Of a stretch of 64,000 bases of DNA, positions 44,946 through 55,849 are shown piece by piece. The notes under the pieces are model-generated. The model was given only the letters and a program-made list of their open reading frames with translations. It searched no databases and had not been told where the DNA came from. This DNA comes from Epiperipatus broadwayi (taxonomy: Eukaryota; Onychophora; Udeonychophora; Euonychophora; Peripatidae), in contig JAQFVV010000021.1 in assembly GCA_028023455.1 (NCBI GenBank), positions 5,606,853-5,670,852 on the forward strand, written 5' to 3'. Position 1 is the stretch's first letter; each line of letters starts with the position of its first letter. The translations under genes and the position numbers were made by a program.

Positions 44946-45129
44946 ACTACAGAAGAACAAAAAATATTATCAACTTTATCCACATTTACATCTAGAAATT
45001 TTAACTTAAATTCAAAAATATCCACTTCAATAGTAAATTTAACATTAGAATCAAAAGCATTCAATGTATTAAAAACAACATCAATTTATTTCTAAAAATG
45101 CACTTTATTTAAAACTCAAGGTGTAGTAG

Positions 45130-45555
45130 GTAGGGTTGAATTATAATGAAGTATTTAAACTGATTTCTCTAAAATTAAGCAATGGCAATAATGTCATAAT
45201 AAAATAGCAAACGGAGGATAGGATTTTTAAGAGGGATTCAACAAGTCAAGTGAAAGTTCATGGGATTGCTGTCCCTGGACAATAGAAGAGTTCAAAGTAG
45301 TCTCTCTTGGGTTATTATTCCAAAGGCAGTCACTGGGATAGTTGTTGAGGTCAATGAGATGTGCGGAGAAATCAGGATAAATCTTGGTTTTTTAAGTTTA
45401 ATTTTGAGGGTGATGTGACTTCGGGACATGGACCAGGATGTGGCTGAAGGTAAGGTTACGTAGTGTATACAGTGCAAATAAAAGGAAAGGAACAAAGTGG
45501 GGAATACAAACAAACATCAACATACTTAACAAATAAATTAAAAGAAAATGAAAAA
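45130..45555. mobile_element. Unclassified insertion in the Penelope copy
   Basis: This piece interrupts the Penelope RT between its PISP block and the following block. It is less AT-rich than its surroundings ('gggattgctgtccctggac', 'cttcgggacatggaccaggatg'). On the minus strand 45513-45292 is open for 73 codons (Ser/Thr/Ile/Leu-rich, 'SATSWSMSRSHITLKIKL'), but I do not recognise the protein. No second copy is in the window, and the limits are approximate. Confidence 0.45.
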
Positions 45556-46374
45556 TGATTAATAATATTATTCTCTAAAAATCAAGACAGAGCACATTAA
45601 AGGAGAAATAGCATAACCAATAATCCATCTCTCTTTAGTTTTATAAAATCATGCAAAATATATAGAATCCTCTAGTAACAGTAGCAAATAACAAATAACC
45701 TTAATCTTGTCTGCAGAAAAATAGTCATATTTCTTTAAAACAATAAGAAATGCATTAATGCTTTTTATTCTATCAACTGATTAATAAATATTTTCATTAT
45801 CTAAATTACCAAAAACAGTCATTTTTTAAAACAAATCCATTAATTTTATAATATGCCTCAAAAGAAGAAGATATACCAAATTGACCTAAATTTATGCAAT
45901 TCTTAAATTTTTTTATAAGCAATTCTGAAATTTTATCAACAATACCAGCTGTAAAATTAAAAATACATCTTAAAAAAAATTATCTTTATGAGATTTCAAA
46001 TTAAAGAAAACCTTAAGAGCCAAAAAATATCACTAGATAACAACTTAAATAAATAGATTTATATAATTTTTTTTTCATAATTTCAATTAACTAATGGCTA
46101 TTTTTATCTTCATTTAATAGGGTAATGTTATTGGCCTTCAATCTTTTTTTTTTAAAAAAAGATCTATTTGCTTTGGGGAAAACAAATCTCTCTCTCTCAA
46201 GTAACTCCTAATTAAAATTCCTATAAAGATTTTTATTATTATTATCAAAAATATTTTTACAACATTCCATAACAAAAATAAAGTAAATTACCACATTCAT
46301 ATTGCTATATGGAACAAAGATAGAATTTTTACTTAAAATTGTTATAGGAATAGAAGGTTTAATAATTTTGTATA

Positions 46375-46965
46375 TTCAGAGGAGCCAATTTGCTTCAGAC
46401 TATATCAAGTTGGTTATAACCATGAATTTATTAGGAATATTATATTTAACAAAATTTCTATAAATATGTTAATAATAAAGATTTAATGTTTAATGCGAAT
46501 AAAGAGTTTATTTCCTTACCATATAAATCATCAATTTGTAAATTGATTTATATTTACAGTTTTCTATTGGAAAATATGAAAGTGGCCTGAAAGAAAGGCC
46601 TTCATTATTAAATAGTTCAAAATAGTCAACTGATAGCAAATCTATTCCTGGGGTAGTTTGTAAGATTCCTTGCAGTTGTCATAAAATTTATATAGGTTAA
46701 AGTAAATTAAATCTTAATGAAAGAGTTAAAGTTCATAAGAGTAGTGTTAAAAATAGATATCACATCTCGGCTTTGTATATTCATAACTGAATACAGGTCA
46801 TACAATATTATTTGGTTAATGCAGAAATTATCTTTCATGAAAAAAGTGAATTGATAAAAAGAGTGAAAGAAACTTTGATAATAAAACTTTTTGAATCTGT
46901 GAACATCAATCTTATGAAGACATTCTTTGATGTTAAAAGTCAGTTTTTGAAGTGAATGGTGTGAT
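46375..46965 (+). pseudogene. Penelope-like element, plus strand, 5'-truncated
   Basis: It matches the 3' part of the minus-strand copy (44640-44150) in inverted orientation. The translation shows 'GVVCKIPCSCHKIYIG', one stop, 'SKLNLNERVKVHKSSVKN', 'NAEIIFHEKSELIKRVKETL' and 'NINLMKTFFDVKSQF'. The GIY-YIG signature (VCKI...YIG), the following Arg region and the Glu in 'RVKETLII' are in place. Stops at about 46697 and 46787 kill it. It sits head to head with the other copy, the joint being about 46300-46375. Confidence 0.85.
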
Positions 46966-46969
46966 AGTT

Positions 46970-47140
46970 GTTTTGTGTGTGTGTATATATATATATATAT
47001 ATTGTATGTTTTTGTTAAATTTCACTTGAAAATGTCTATATGTTAATAGATGAAACCATGGTTGTGGAAGAATTTTAGTAAAATTTTGTTTTATTGGCTA
47101 GGACTGTAATGTTTTATGAATTTGTATTATATATATACAC
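46970..47140 (+). repeat. TG/TA microsatellite and short dispersed repeat
   Basis: (TG)n(TA)n at about 46971-47001 is followed by the repeat whose inverted relative is at 37490-37635 ('ttaatagatgaaaccatggttgtg'). Another TA/CA run closes it at 47130-47146. Confidence 0.75.
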
Positions 47141-47149
47141 ACACACCTG

Positions 47150-47692
47150 TTAAAGAGATTTATTTAAACTTCTTTGTATCAATAATTTCAATCTCTGTGG
47201 ACAAGTTGCAATCTTTAGGGTGTGTTTAAGTATATTGGACTATTAATAAAGATGGATTCTACATTTATTGTTAAAAGAAGGTTGTCTTGACAACAGTTTA
47301 AAATTGTTGATTATTAGTGATATTGGGATTGTTTAAGTACTGAGTGATTTTTAATGATTACTTACAAACTTATTTAGCACTGATATTTAAGTAATACTTT
47401 GAGTGCAATTTGAAATTTATAATTGCAGTTTGTAATGTTAAATTGACTATTTATTAGTCTGCATTCAAAATAGACTATATTTATAGAGGTTTATCTAAAG
47501 TTCTTTGCATCAATAATTTCAATCTCTGTGGTCAAGTTGCGATCTTTAGTGTCTATATAAATATATTGGACCATTAATAAAGGTGCGATTCCACTTTTGT
47601 TATTAAAAGGAAGTTGCCTTGACAATTGTTTGAAATTGTTGATTGCTATTGATATTGGGATTGTCTAAGTGTTGACTGGTTTTTAATGATAT
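47150..47692 (-). repeat. 350-bp repeat family, two tandem units, minus sense
   Basis: Two head-to-tail units run right to left. Unit boundaries are 'gattgtttaagtactgagtgatttttaatga' near 47350 and 'gattgtctaagtgttgactggtttttaatga' near 47685, a period of about 335 bp. The order of internal blocks matches 37636-38105 reversed. It ends at a TA run. Confidence 0.85.
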
Positions 47693-47854
47693 ATATATAT
47701 TTACATTTAATATTTATGGTTATATGATGTAAATAAAATATTTTGGGATTACACTGTATTATTTTGTTTAAATTCCCTAAAAATTAAAATTTAAACAAAA
47801 TAGTACATGGTTTAACCCCAAAAAGACTTTATTTACTTCCTTATCATTATCATC

Positions 47855-48235
47855 ATTATCAATCTACTGCATGATGGTCTCTCCAAAATTAATCAATTTT
47901 TTCTAATCTCTAGCCTCTTTTTTCCACATCAACCCCCTCTATCTTATTTCATCCATCCATCTCTTTCTAGGTCTTTTAAAATCTCTTAAAATCCAGTTTA
48001 AGATTTCAACTGCCCATCATCATTTTTTCTAGCAATATGTCCAGCTTAATTCTACATCAGTCTTTTAATTCTGTCAACATTATCAGCAATTCCTGTATAT
48101 GTTCTTTTACCCATGTATTTCATTTTGAATGTCTTCCTATTATTTCTAACATGCATTTCTCCATACTTCTTTGAGTGATATGAAATCTCTGTATTACTCT
48201 TTTATTAATTGTCTTTTGTTAAATCTTGTTACCTA
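47855..48235 (-). pseudogene. 5'-truncated RTE LINE tail, minus strand
   Basis: On the minus strand: 'agaagtatggagaaatgcatgtt', 'aagctggacatattgctaga', 'aaactggattttaagagattttaaaagacctagaaagaga', 'ttttggagagaccatcatgcag', 'tagattgataatgatgataatgat'. It begins next to a 38-bp scrap of the 350-bp repeat terminus (48236-48273) that ends at a TA run. Confidence 0.85.
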
Positions 48236-48289
48236 TTTTGGGATTGTCTAAGTGTTGACTGGTTTTAATGGTGTTATATATATATATAT

Positions 48290-48735
48290 AAATTCAGCTC
48301 TTTCTAGCTATCCACTCCATCTTATACAACTGATATACATGACCACATACATGTGAAAAAGATAAATGATTTCCAATATATGTACTTTGTGTTAAACCAG
48401 CACTCATCAGTTGGACCAGATCATTATCTCACAACACACACACACATATATATATATATGTAGTCAATGCTCAGTTTATATTAATATAGCAAATCTTCAA
48501 ACTTTAATGGACAGGTTTCAATCTTCTCCACTCTCCAACTCTTCAGCCTTCCATATCATTGAAAATCTGATGATGGAATACTCAAAGTTCTTGTTTATGC
48601 CAATCTTATTGTCATACCCATATTGTATTTAAGTCACCCTGACCCCTCATGTACAGAATCTTAATATTTTCATTTAAATACATAAAGAGGGATGTGCAGA
48701 ATATGGGCTGAATATGTAATATTTAAATACAAGTA
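48290..48735 (-). mobile_element. Hammerhead repeat family C, left half of an inverted pair
   Basis: On the minus strand it carries 'ggcataaacaagaactttgag', 'gatatggaaggctgaagagttgg', 'aaagtttgaagatttgctatatt', a CA/TA run, the ribozyme region (48425-48366) and the tail 'tatcagttgtataagatggagtgg'. It faces the plus-strand copy at 48745-49150. Confidence 0.85.
48366..48425 (-). ncRNA. Hammerhead ribozyme with lost GAAA box
   Basis: Minus strand: GATCTGGTCCAA, CTGATGA, stem II GTGCT with AACAC (partly paired), then AAAG in place of GAAA, TACATATA, TTGG and AAATC. Box 1 is intact; box 2 is not. Confidence 0.7.
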
Positions 48736-48744
48736 TATTGTCTA

Positions 48745-49155
48745 TTCTGAACCTAATGTACATGGATATGACCATAAGATTGGCATCAGCAAGGAGTTTG
48801 AGCATTCCATCTTCAGATTTTCAATGATATGAATGGCTGAAGAGTTGGAGGATGGAGAAGATTGAAGCCCATCCACTAAAGTTTGAAGATTAGCTATCTT
48901 AATATAAACTGAGCACTGATTATATATATATATATGTGTGTGTGTATGTGTGTGTATTGGAGATGATCTGGAGCAACTGATAAGTGCTGGTTCAGCACAA
49001 AATATATATATTGGCAATTATTTATCTTTTTTACTTGGGAACATGTGTACCAGTTGTATAAAATGGAGTGGATAGCTGAAGGAAATTTGAAAGTCTGAGT
49101 TCAAATCCTTCTAATTACATTAGGTTCAGTATAAACAGTATACTTGTATATATAT
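48745..49155 (+). mobile_element. Hammerhead repeat family C, right half of an inverted pair
   Basis: The order is 'ggcatcagcaaggagtttgagcattcc', 'ggctgaagagttggaggatggagaagattgaagccc', 'gtttgaagattagctatcttaatataaactgagcac', TA/TG run, ribozyme, 'gtgtaccagttgtataaaatggagtgg', 'gaaagtctgagttcaaatcc', 'agtataaacagtatac'. It ends at a TA run (49147-49157). The minus-strand frame here is a shadow. Confidence 0.85.
48963..49020 (+). ncRNA. Hammerhead ribozyme, two core changes
   Basis: GATCTGGAGCAA, CTGATAA (G8 changed to A), stem II GTGCT/AGCAC perfect with loop GGTTC, AAAA in place of GAAA, TATATATA, TTGG. Both key guanosines are lost, so it should be inactive. Such G-to-A changes at unrelated copies show ongoing decay. 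Confidence 0.75.
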
Positions 49156-49159
49156 ATGG

Positions 49160-49800
49160 TTTCTACTTTACAAAAGGAACCGTTTACGGAATTATGCAAA
49201 ATTATAAATATAACCCTAATAGTATTAAAACATACTTTTTAATTATAAATCATCTAATTTAAATAATGATTCTAATATAAATAATAATAATAATTCTAAT
49301 AATAATAATAAAATGGATAAAACTTTCATATTTTCTAAAATTTATAGTGCATTACTAAAAAATAAAAATTATACAGATAAAAGCATGAACATAGAATGGT
49401 CAAATAGTAAAAATATAAATGAATTAATAGATAATTATAAAATTAAAGATATGAAATATATAAAATAATTGTATGTAAAATAATCATGGAAATTGCAGCA
49501 TGATATACTATGGACATGCAGCGAAACAATTAGATGAAAGAGCAGAAGTCCATAACAAGGTATATAGCTCATTGGTACTTTCACATTATTTCATCTACAT
49601 TTGAGCTATTGAAAAGTCATATCTATGTCTATTAACTGAAGATTAATTTTATATTAAGACATTGTTAAATGTGAGACTCTGGTAATTTAGACCTGATTTC
49701 ACAATAGCTTATAGGTATCTTGAAATTATGTTAGTGTATATAAAGCATGCTCTACATGTAAGTAAGTCAATAAAAGGTATGCTTATATATGATCAAAAGT
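49160..49800. other. No gene recognised; possible upstream part of a LINE
   Basis: An Asn/Lys-rich low-complexity stretch (49260-49470, aat and ata triplets) is followed by sequence that may belong to the LINE tail at 49.8 kb ('aaagcatgctctacatgtaagtaag'). No domain is visible. Confidence 0.35.
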
Positions 49801-49804
49801 AAAG

Positions 49805-50715
49805 TGTAGATGGTGGTCAAAGGGAAGTAGGAAGACATGCATTGGATGCAGAAGTATGGACAGCAAGAGAGGCAATTCAAGGAGAAATGGGATGGTCAAG
49901 TTTTCATATGAGAGATGCAAAAAGTAAAATGAAAATGTTTGGTAGATTGCAGTTTATGGATAATAAAAGAATATCTAAAATAGTATTTAATTGGGTTATG
50001 AGTAAAGGGCAGGTAACAAGATGGGTGAGAAAGGTAATGTGGTATGCAAAAGATTTGGATAAAGAATTTATATCAGTATATTTGTACAAAAGATGGGATG
50101 ATTGTGTTAAGAGGATTATTGAGTGTTATAGTAGTAAGGAATGGGATAAAAGAATAAATTTATTAATAAAGACTAGAGAGTTAGAAAGATGGAGAAATAG
50201 AATGGAGAGTAAAAAGAGTTTAAATATATATAGAAATAAACAGAATATTAGGTGTGAGTTAATATATGATAATAGTAAGGAAAGTAGTTTATTGTTTAAG
50301 GCTTGAATGGGATCTTTAGCTACATGTAAATATACATGTAAATGGAAAAATATGGGCGATTTATTTTGTAAATTATGTAAGGAAGGAATTGAAAATATTA
50401 GGCATTTGTTAATTGAATGTAAATGTTTGAAAACAGAAAGGGTACATATAATGAAGTTGTGGAAAACTAAATATGAAAAGAGTGATTATACAGAAAGTGA
50501 ATTATTGGTTTTTATGTTGGGTTTGGGAAAAGATAAGGGGGATTTAGATATAAAGGTTATAGAGTTGACAAAGATTATGTTGTGGAAATGGGATAGAGCA
50601 GATTATGGGTAAATTTAGAGAGAGGGATGTAAAATAAAATGTTTATCTGGGCATAATTGCTGAGATATTCTTGACTTCGTTTAAGGAGAAGCCATAATAC
50701 ATCACATCACATCAC
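49805..50715 (+). pseudogene. LINE C-terminal region with CCHC knuckle, one stop
   Basis: This is the post-RT part of a non-LTR retrotransposon other than RTE. 'GGQREVGRHALDAEVWTARE' and 'AIQGEMGWSSFHMRDAKSKM' (49805-49930) are the typical block after the RT, followed by a Trp/Lys/Arg-rich stretch and the knuckle CKLCKEGIENIRHLLIEC (C-x2-C-x8-H-x4-C, from 50367). The frame is open from 49842 to 50303, stopped by TGA at 50304-50306, then open to 50612. At the same site the second copy (52.58 kb) has CGA, so the stop is a CpG-type C-to-T change. After the stop come 'gctgagatattcttgac...aaggagaagcc' and (CATCA)n at 50698-50716. The clade is not certain. Confidence 0.82.
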
Positions 50716-50719
50716 TGAC

Positions 50720-51535
50720 ATATAGACCACTGGTAGTTTTCAATATTTCTGCCTTATTTCAATAATGCAATTAATAGAAGAAATGCTAAATCTGCCTTAT
50801 ATATTTATTATTTAAAACACAGACATAAAATATACTGTGTAAAAAATATAAAACCTTTAAACTATATTAAAGAAGCTAATAGAAGTAAGATAGATGAAAC
50901 AAATTACATTAATTATAACAAATATAATGGTATGAATATATATAAAACATAAGTGAATGGAAAATTATATAGTATACATTTATACAGTTTTTTTCTTTCT
51001 TGTACTCCTTATATCACTGTTATAATAGATTCTAGTTAATTTTATATAAAAGAAATAGATGTTTCTATGTATGCATTATAAATTAAAGTTGTAAAATAAT
51101 TCTAACATGCTGAAAAGGGCAAAAATAAATATTTGCCAAAAAGAGCTTTTCTGTATATACATACAATTATCGCTGCTATATAAAGATGTTTTATTTTATA
51201 TTACATCATGTGATTTATTTATATATTATATAATAACTTTTCTATAAAACTTTTATATTCTGTTATTAGTTTTGTAAATCTCACAACATTTTTTTTATAA
51301 TCAAATTAATTTGATTATTTTTTTCATAAAAAAAATCCTTTTTTAAATATACGCATAAAAAGTTATATTGTTATAAATATAAATATAGAAAATAAAAATA
51401 AATGTTATTCATATAAACAAACGATCTTTTAATTATTTTGAATTATATATAAAATCAAAAATGGAAAGAAATCTAAGCCATTATTTTATTTATCATATAA
51501 TTTTTAAATAAATAATTTGATAAATAAATATCACA
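50720..51535. other. No gene recognised
   Basis: AT-rich sequence; nothing supported. Confidence 0.35.
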
Positions 51536-51574
51536 TGATCACCATTTCTTATGCTTGCTTATAACTGTTATTAA

Positions 51575-51897
51575 AACAGGCAAAACTCACTATACACATT
51601 GCCACATTGCAAGTTAGAGTAATCAGTGTATGCCAGAAGGCTTGTACATAAAATCCCCATCTAGTGCCTACTCATTCAAAATTCCCAGACTAGTTTCTGG
51701 CTTGTGACCTTCCTAGGATCTAGGTGCAGTGCTCTCAGATCCAAAGCTCCTCACTGATGTAGGACACAAGCCAGAAACTAGTCTGGGAATATTGGATGAA
51801 TAGGCACTGGATGGGAATTTTATGCACAAGCCTTCTGGCATCCATTGATTATTCTAGCTTGCAGTGTGGCAATATGTATAGTGAGTTTTTACCTGTT
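51575..51897. mobile_element. Hammerhead repeat family B, head-to-head inverted pair
   Basis: The left arm (51575-51710) is the inverted right part of the repeat, from AACAGGCAAAAC to 'gactagtttctggcttgtg', that is, cut within the ribozyme between stem II and GAAA. The right arm (51711-51897) holds the ribozyme region and the same end inverted, to ACCTGTT followed by TTAA-like sequence. The two arms agree closely ('ccttctggcatccattgat', 'cccatctagtgcctactcat'). Confidence 0.82.
51739..51797 (+). ncRNA. Hammerhead-like motif (family B)
   Basis: Flanks ATCC (51739-51742) and GGAT (51794-51797) can pair. The core is CTGATGT (A9 to T) at 51754-51760, stem II AGGA/GCCA poor, GAAA present, ACTAGT palindrome, then C and TGGGAA. 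The changed A9 and weak stem II argue against activity. Confidence 0.6.
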
Positions 51898-51899
51898 TA

Positions 51900-52140
51900 A
51901 TAAATAAATATCATTATATAAAAATGATCTTATATATTTATTTATAAAAATAATACATAAAAGCTTTTTTCAGCAAATATTTTATGCCCTTCTCAATGTG
52001 GTTTTAATCTATTTTAAAGCTTTCATTTACATTATACATATAGCACATTTATAGGTTTTTTAAAGTATTTGGATTGATTTATTATATTTGCAAAAATGTA
52101 TTGCTTCTGATTAATTTTATATAAAAAACAATAGATGTCA
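51900..52140. other. AT-rich spacer
   Basis: Nothing recognised. Confidence 0.3.
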
Positions 52141-52144
52141 CTAT

Positions 52145-53008
52145 GTATGTAATAAGGCGATTCAAGGAGAAATGGGATGATCAAGTTTTTATATGAGAGA
52201 TGCAAAAATAAAAATGTTTGGTAGATTGCAGTTTATGGATAATAAAAAAAATATACAAAATAGTATTTAATTGGGTTATGAGTAAAGAGCAGGCAATAAG
52301 ATGGATGAGAAAGGTAATGCACTATGCAGAAGTTTTGGATAAAGAATTTATATCAGTTTACTTGTACACAAGGTGAGATGATTGTGTTAGAAGAATTGTT
52401 GAGTGTTATAGTGGTAAGAAATGGGATAAATGAATAGATGAATTAATAAAGAATAGGGAGTTGGAGAGAGGGAGAACTAGAATGGAAAGTAAAGAGAGTT
52501 TAAATATATATAAGTAAATGGAATATTGGGTGCGAGTTAATTTATGATAATGGCAATGAAAGTAGTTTATTGTTTAAGGCTCGAATGAATCTTTAGCAAC
52601 AAGGGAATATACATGTAAATGGAAGAATATGAGTGATTTAGTCTGCAAATTGTATAAGGAAGGCATAGAAAATATTAGGCATCTGTTAATTGAATGTAAA
52701 TGCTTAAAAGCAAAAAGAGTATAAATAATGAAAATGGAAGAATAAATATGAACAAAGTGATTATACAGAAAGTTGGTTATTGGTTTTTATGCTGGATTTG
52801 GAAAAAGATAAAAGGGATTTTAATATGAAAGCCATGGAGTTGAAAAATATTATGTTGTGGAAATGAGATGGAGCAGATTATGGGAAAACTTAGGGTGGAG
52901 AATGGAAAGGGAAGGTAAAGTGACTAACAGGTTTCTTTGGCCATAGTTGCTGAGAGACTTCTGACTCTCTATAAAGAGAAGTCACAGTGCATCACATCAC
53001 ATCAATAT
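52145..53008 (+). pseudogene. Second copy of the CCHC LINE tail, more decayed
   Basis: It follows 49870-50716 in order: 'gcgattcaaggagaaatgggatg', 'ttgggttatgagtaaagagcaggcaataagatgg', 'tttaaggctcgaatga', 'ctgcaaattgtataaggaagg', 'aggcatctgttaattgaatg', 'ggagcagattatggg', 'aagagaagtcacagtgcatcacatcacatca'. It has several frameshifts. CGA is kept where the other copy has a stop. The second Cys of the knuckle is altered ('CKLYKEG'). Confidence 0.85.
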
Positions 53009-53111
53009 AAATTGAAACTTCAAAATATATTACAATCACATTGATAAGGGCATAAAGTATTTACTGCAAAAACTTTTATATATTATTCTTTTAAATAAAT
53101 ATATAAGAATA

Positions 53112-53112
53112 C

Positions 53113-53151
<39 letters not shown>

Positions 53152-53180
53152 CATCATCATCATCATCATCATTATTGTTG

Positions 53181-53230
<50 letters not shown>

Positions 53231-53280
53231 ACAATAATAGTAATAATAGTAATGTAGTAGTACTAGTAGTAGTATATAAT
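53112..53280. repeat. ATT/ATC/GTT trinucleotide microsatellite
   Basis: (ATT)n 53114-53151, (ATC)n 53151-53171, GTT triplets, then (ATT)n to 53229 and degenerate AAT/AGT to 53275. It starts about 100 bp after the (CATCA)n LINE tail. Confidence 0.95.
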
Positions 53281-53284
53281 TCTG

Positions 53285-53895
53285 AAGGGGTTTTTAAGAA
53301 AAATAATTATTTTAAATACAATAGAATGTTGTTAAGTATATTAGAAAAAGTAATAGTTATGGAACTATTTTCTATGATCAAGCAAAAAAGGCAAACAGGA
53401 AAATTGTCCCCCAAATGTTAAATTGTTTTCTATGATAAAAAAGTGCTGATGGCTTTATTGCTCAGGAATTCATAAGAAATTCGGATGCCAGAACTGTGAG
53501 TAACAGAATCGATCCTGGGACCAACTGTTTCTACGTCTACGAAACTATGACAGACAGGGTAGGCTGTTTTCTTTGATTAAGCAAAACAATGAAAGGAGAA
53601 GGACTGCCTCCAAAATACTGAACTGTCTCTCAGAATTGACTATAACAATGCAAAGAGGAAAACTCTCCTTACAAGGTTGAATGCTTTTCATTGTTTGATC
53701 ATAGCAAAGTAAAGAGAAAACTGCCTCCAAAACATTGAATTGTTTTTCATGATTGCCCATATTATATCATTATAAAATTTAAATTATAAATGAATAGATG
53801 GATGAAATAAGCAAAAAAAAAAAAAAAAATTGATATTAAAAAGAATAAAAAAATATTTTTATATTTTAATTTTCTGTAAGCTAAGATAAACTGCA
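53285..53895. repeat. Imperfect local repeats, no gene
   Basis: At 53340-53770 phrases such as 'aaaactgcctccaaaacattgaattgtttttcatgattg', 'ggactgcctccaaaatactgaactgtctctcag' and 'aaaattgtcccccaaatgttaaattgttttctatgat' recur about five times at spacings of 50-180 bp: a decayed minisatellite. A 70-codon minus-strand frame is a by-product. A13 tract at about 53817-53829. Confidence 0.65.
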
Positions 53896-53899
53896 GAGA

Positions 53900-54018
53900 A
53901 AATACTAGATGATGTCAAGCGTTGGTGGTCTAGTGGTTAGAATAGCTGCCTTCCAAGCAGCTGGCCCTGGTTCGCTTCCCGGGCAACACTTTGACATATA
54001 AAAAAAATGCTAGGTGAT
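53900..54018 (+). mobile_element. tRNA-Gly(UCC)-like SINE, 15-bp target duplication
   Basis: It reads GCGTTGGTGGTCTAGTGGTT, AGAATAGCTGCCTTCCAAGC and AGCTGGCCCTGGTTCGCTTC, then CCGGGCAACACTTTGACATATA plus A7. The anticodon loop CTTCCAA keeps TCC. T stem and acceptor stem have mismatches. The flanks AAAATACTAGATGAT (53900-53914) and AAAATGCTAGGTGAT (54004-54018) match at 13 of 15. This and the 30.7-kb copy show the Gly-type ancestor of the SINE heads. Confidence 0.88.
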
Positions 54019-54019
54019 A

Positions 54020-55845
54020 TATAACTTTTTTTTATTTTGTAGATAGTAAAGAATATATGCACATACTAAGATGATAATGTTATGTAGAACCTAAGTCTAA
54101 ATTTTATATTTATTTATGTTGATATGTTAATGAAGGCTAAAAAACAACAGAAAACTCGTAACATAAAGACAACAGCAAATTATAATTATAATGGTATAAC
54201 AAGAAAAAATATGACAAAATATGAGTTAGAAATATAAAATCAGAGACTGTAATTTTTTCTTGTAAGTAAAATGCTTAAAATTTGTGAGGAGTTTATAGTT
54301 AAAAAATTCCTAATAATAAACATAGATTTCAATTATAATTCTATAATGATTCAAGGTAGATTTAAAACTAAATATAAAAAGCCCATCACGTTCTGGAAGA
54401 ATATTGAGATGGGTAAAAATTGAAAGGAGATGTTAAAGAGATTGTTCAATTGCATTAAATCAGAAAAAGACTGAATAAAACAATGCAAGGTTAAATTAAA
54501 AGTAGGAAATATTTAAGAAAAAAATTAAAGAAATTGTTATTAAGAACTTTAGCTCTTAAATTCATTATGCTACCACTGGGCTAACCTTCACAGTGCAACT
54601 GTGTATATTGAGAATATTGAAGCATAGCTGACAGGTATCTGTATTAATATAAAACTGCTGTTTTAAATTACAAAATAATGTTTTTGCCTGTAGTTTATAT
54701 TTAGCAAATTACAAATTTACATATAAATATAATTTAATGATTTATTGCGTGGGAGGTCATATGATATTCAGATACAGGGAGTGACAGAGTTAAGCTATAT
54801 TCTATGGATCTTTAATTTTTTAATCTGACAGTCTATCATTGACCTAAACTATATCTATATAGTTTATATATTTTGCTCTAGCAAAAAAAAAAAAAAATGC
54901 ATGATGGATATGCAACCCATGATTCTGAAGATTAAGAATTTCATGCTCCCTATCAACAATTTTTAATTCAGATAAACTGTCTTTATTATGGAATTAAAAG
55001 AAAAGATATGAATCCAGAATCTCCGGGTCAAAAAGGCACAGTTGAAAATCATAGTGGATGTAGTTAGAGTAGCTTTTAAAGTTCATTTCAAGAAGCATTA
55101 TAATATTTCACTGCAAAATTAAAAAAAATAATCATGCTAAAAGATAAAATATAAAAATCATAATTTGGAAAACATTTGAAGAGAATAAAAAATTAGTAAA
55201 TTCTAAGTTAAAGATGCAGAGATTTATACATATATAATTAATGTTATTGTTAAAATAATTTTCTTTTCAAGTAGTGGGGGGTATCAATTATTTATTATAA
55301 TTATTTATAAGCAGAAAGTTTTTCAGTTGATTCTCATTTATTTTTAATAATTATTCTAATTTTCTATAAAGAAAAAAATTTTTTTTTCTCCCATGATATA
55401 TAGATTTAATTTTAATAAATTAAAATTTATAATTAAATTTCATGGGATTGTGTTAAAATATTTATTATACGAGGCATTACATATTCTTTTCTTCTATTAC
55501 TAATATACAGAATAAAAAAAATATATATTATTAAGTTTTAAATAATAATATTGGTTAAACAAAGAAAATTTATAAATTAATTTAATTTAAATATGTAACT
55601 CTGTAGACATTGAGAGAAATTAGTTTCAAGTAAAAGCTTTATTTTTATTAAAAAAAAAAAACAACCTTTTATTTACAGTAAATTAAAAATCCAAGAAAAA
55701 AAAATTTTTCGATCAAAGTTCAACTTATCACTTTACTATTCAAACATCACATGACCTCTCAAGCAACTAGCAAACAAATCTAACATAAACTGTTCATAGA
55801 ATGATGGTGAGGTGATTTTTAAAAACCAAAGACTCCAAAATATAT
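54020..55845. other. No gene recognised
   Basis: AT-rich. At 54100-54560 the sequence is Lys/Asn-rich in all plus frames and may be very decayed LINE sequence, but no motif can be assigned. Confidence 0.35.
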
Positions 55846-55849
55846 AGAT

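Larger units (their letters stand above)
44090..46300 (-). pseudogene. Penelope-like element, minus strand, RT and GIY-YIG remains
   Basis: On the minus strand the 5' part (about 46200-45570) encodes RT-like pieces ending in 'GYAISPLMCSVL', matching the RT motif with PISP. Positions 45110-44970 give 'LDVVFNTLNAFDSNVKFTIE' and 'FKLKFLDVNV', the RT thumb-side region typical of Penelope elements. Positions 44640-44150 give the linker and the GIY-YIG domain ('GIVYKIYCSCQ', 'HKNRVKNRYH'). It is broken by many stops, a SINE (44830-44940) and unrelated sequence (45130-45555). A living element would encode one RT plus endonuclease protein. Confidence 0.8.

Noticed and set aside
48411-49017. Frames with a recurring IANLQTLMD...IENLMMECS peptide, also at 20253-20498
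   Set aside because: Similarity follows the DNA of hammerhead family C over non-coding parts as well, and the frames open on the strand opposite to the ribozyme or break differently in each copy. There is no sign of a selected protein.
53919-54003. Functional tRNA-Gly gene
   Set aside because: Mismatches in acceptor and T stems, a SINE-type tail with A run and flanking target duplications show it is a SINE.
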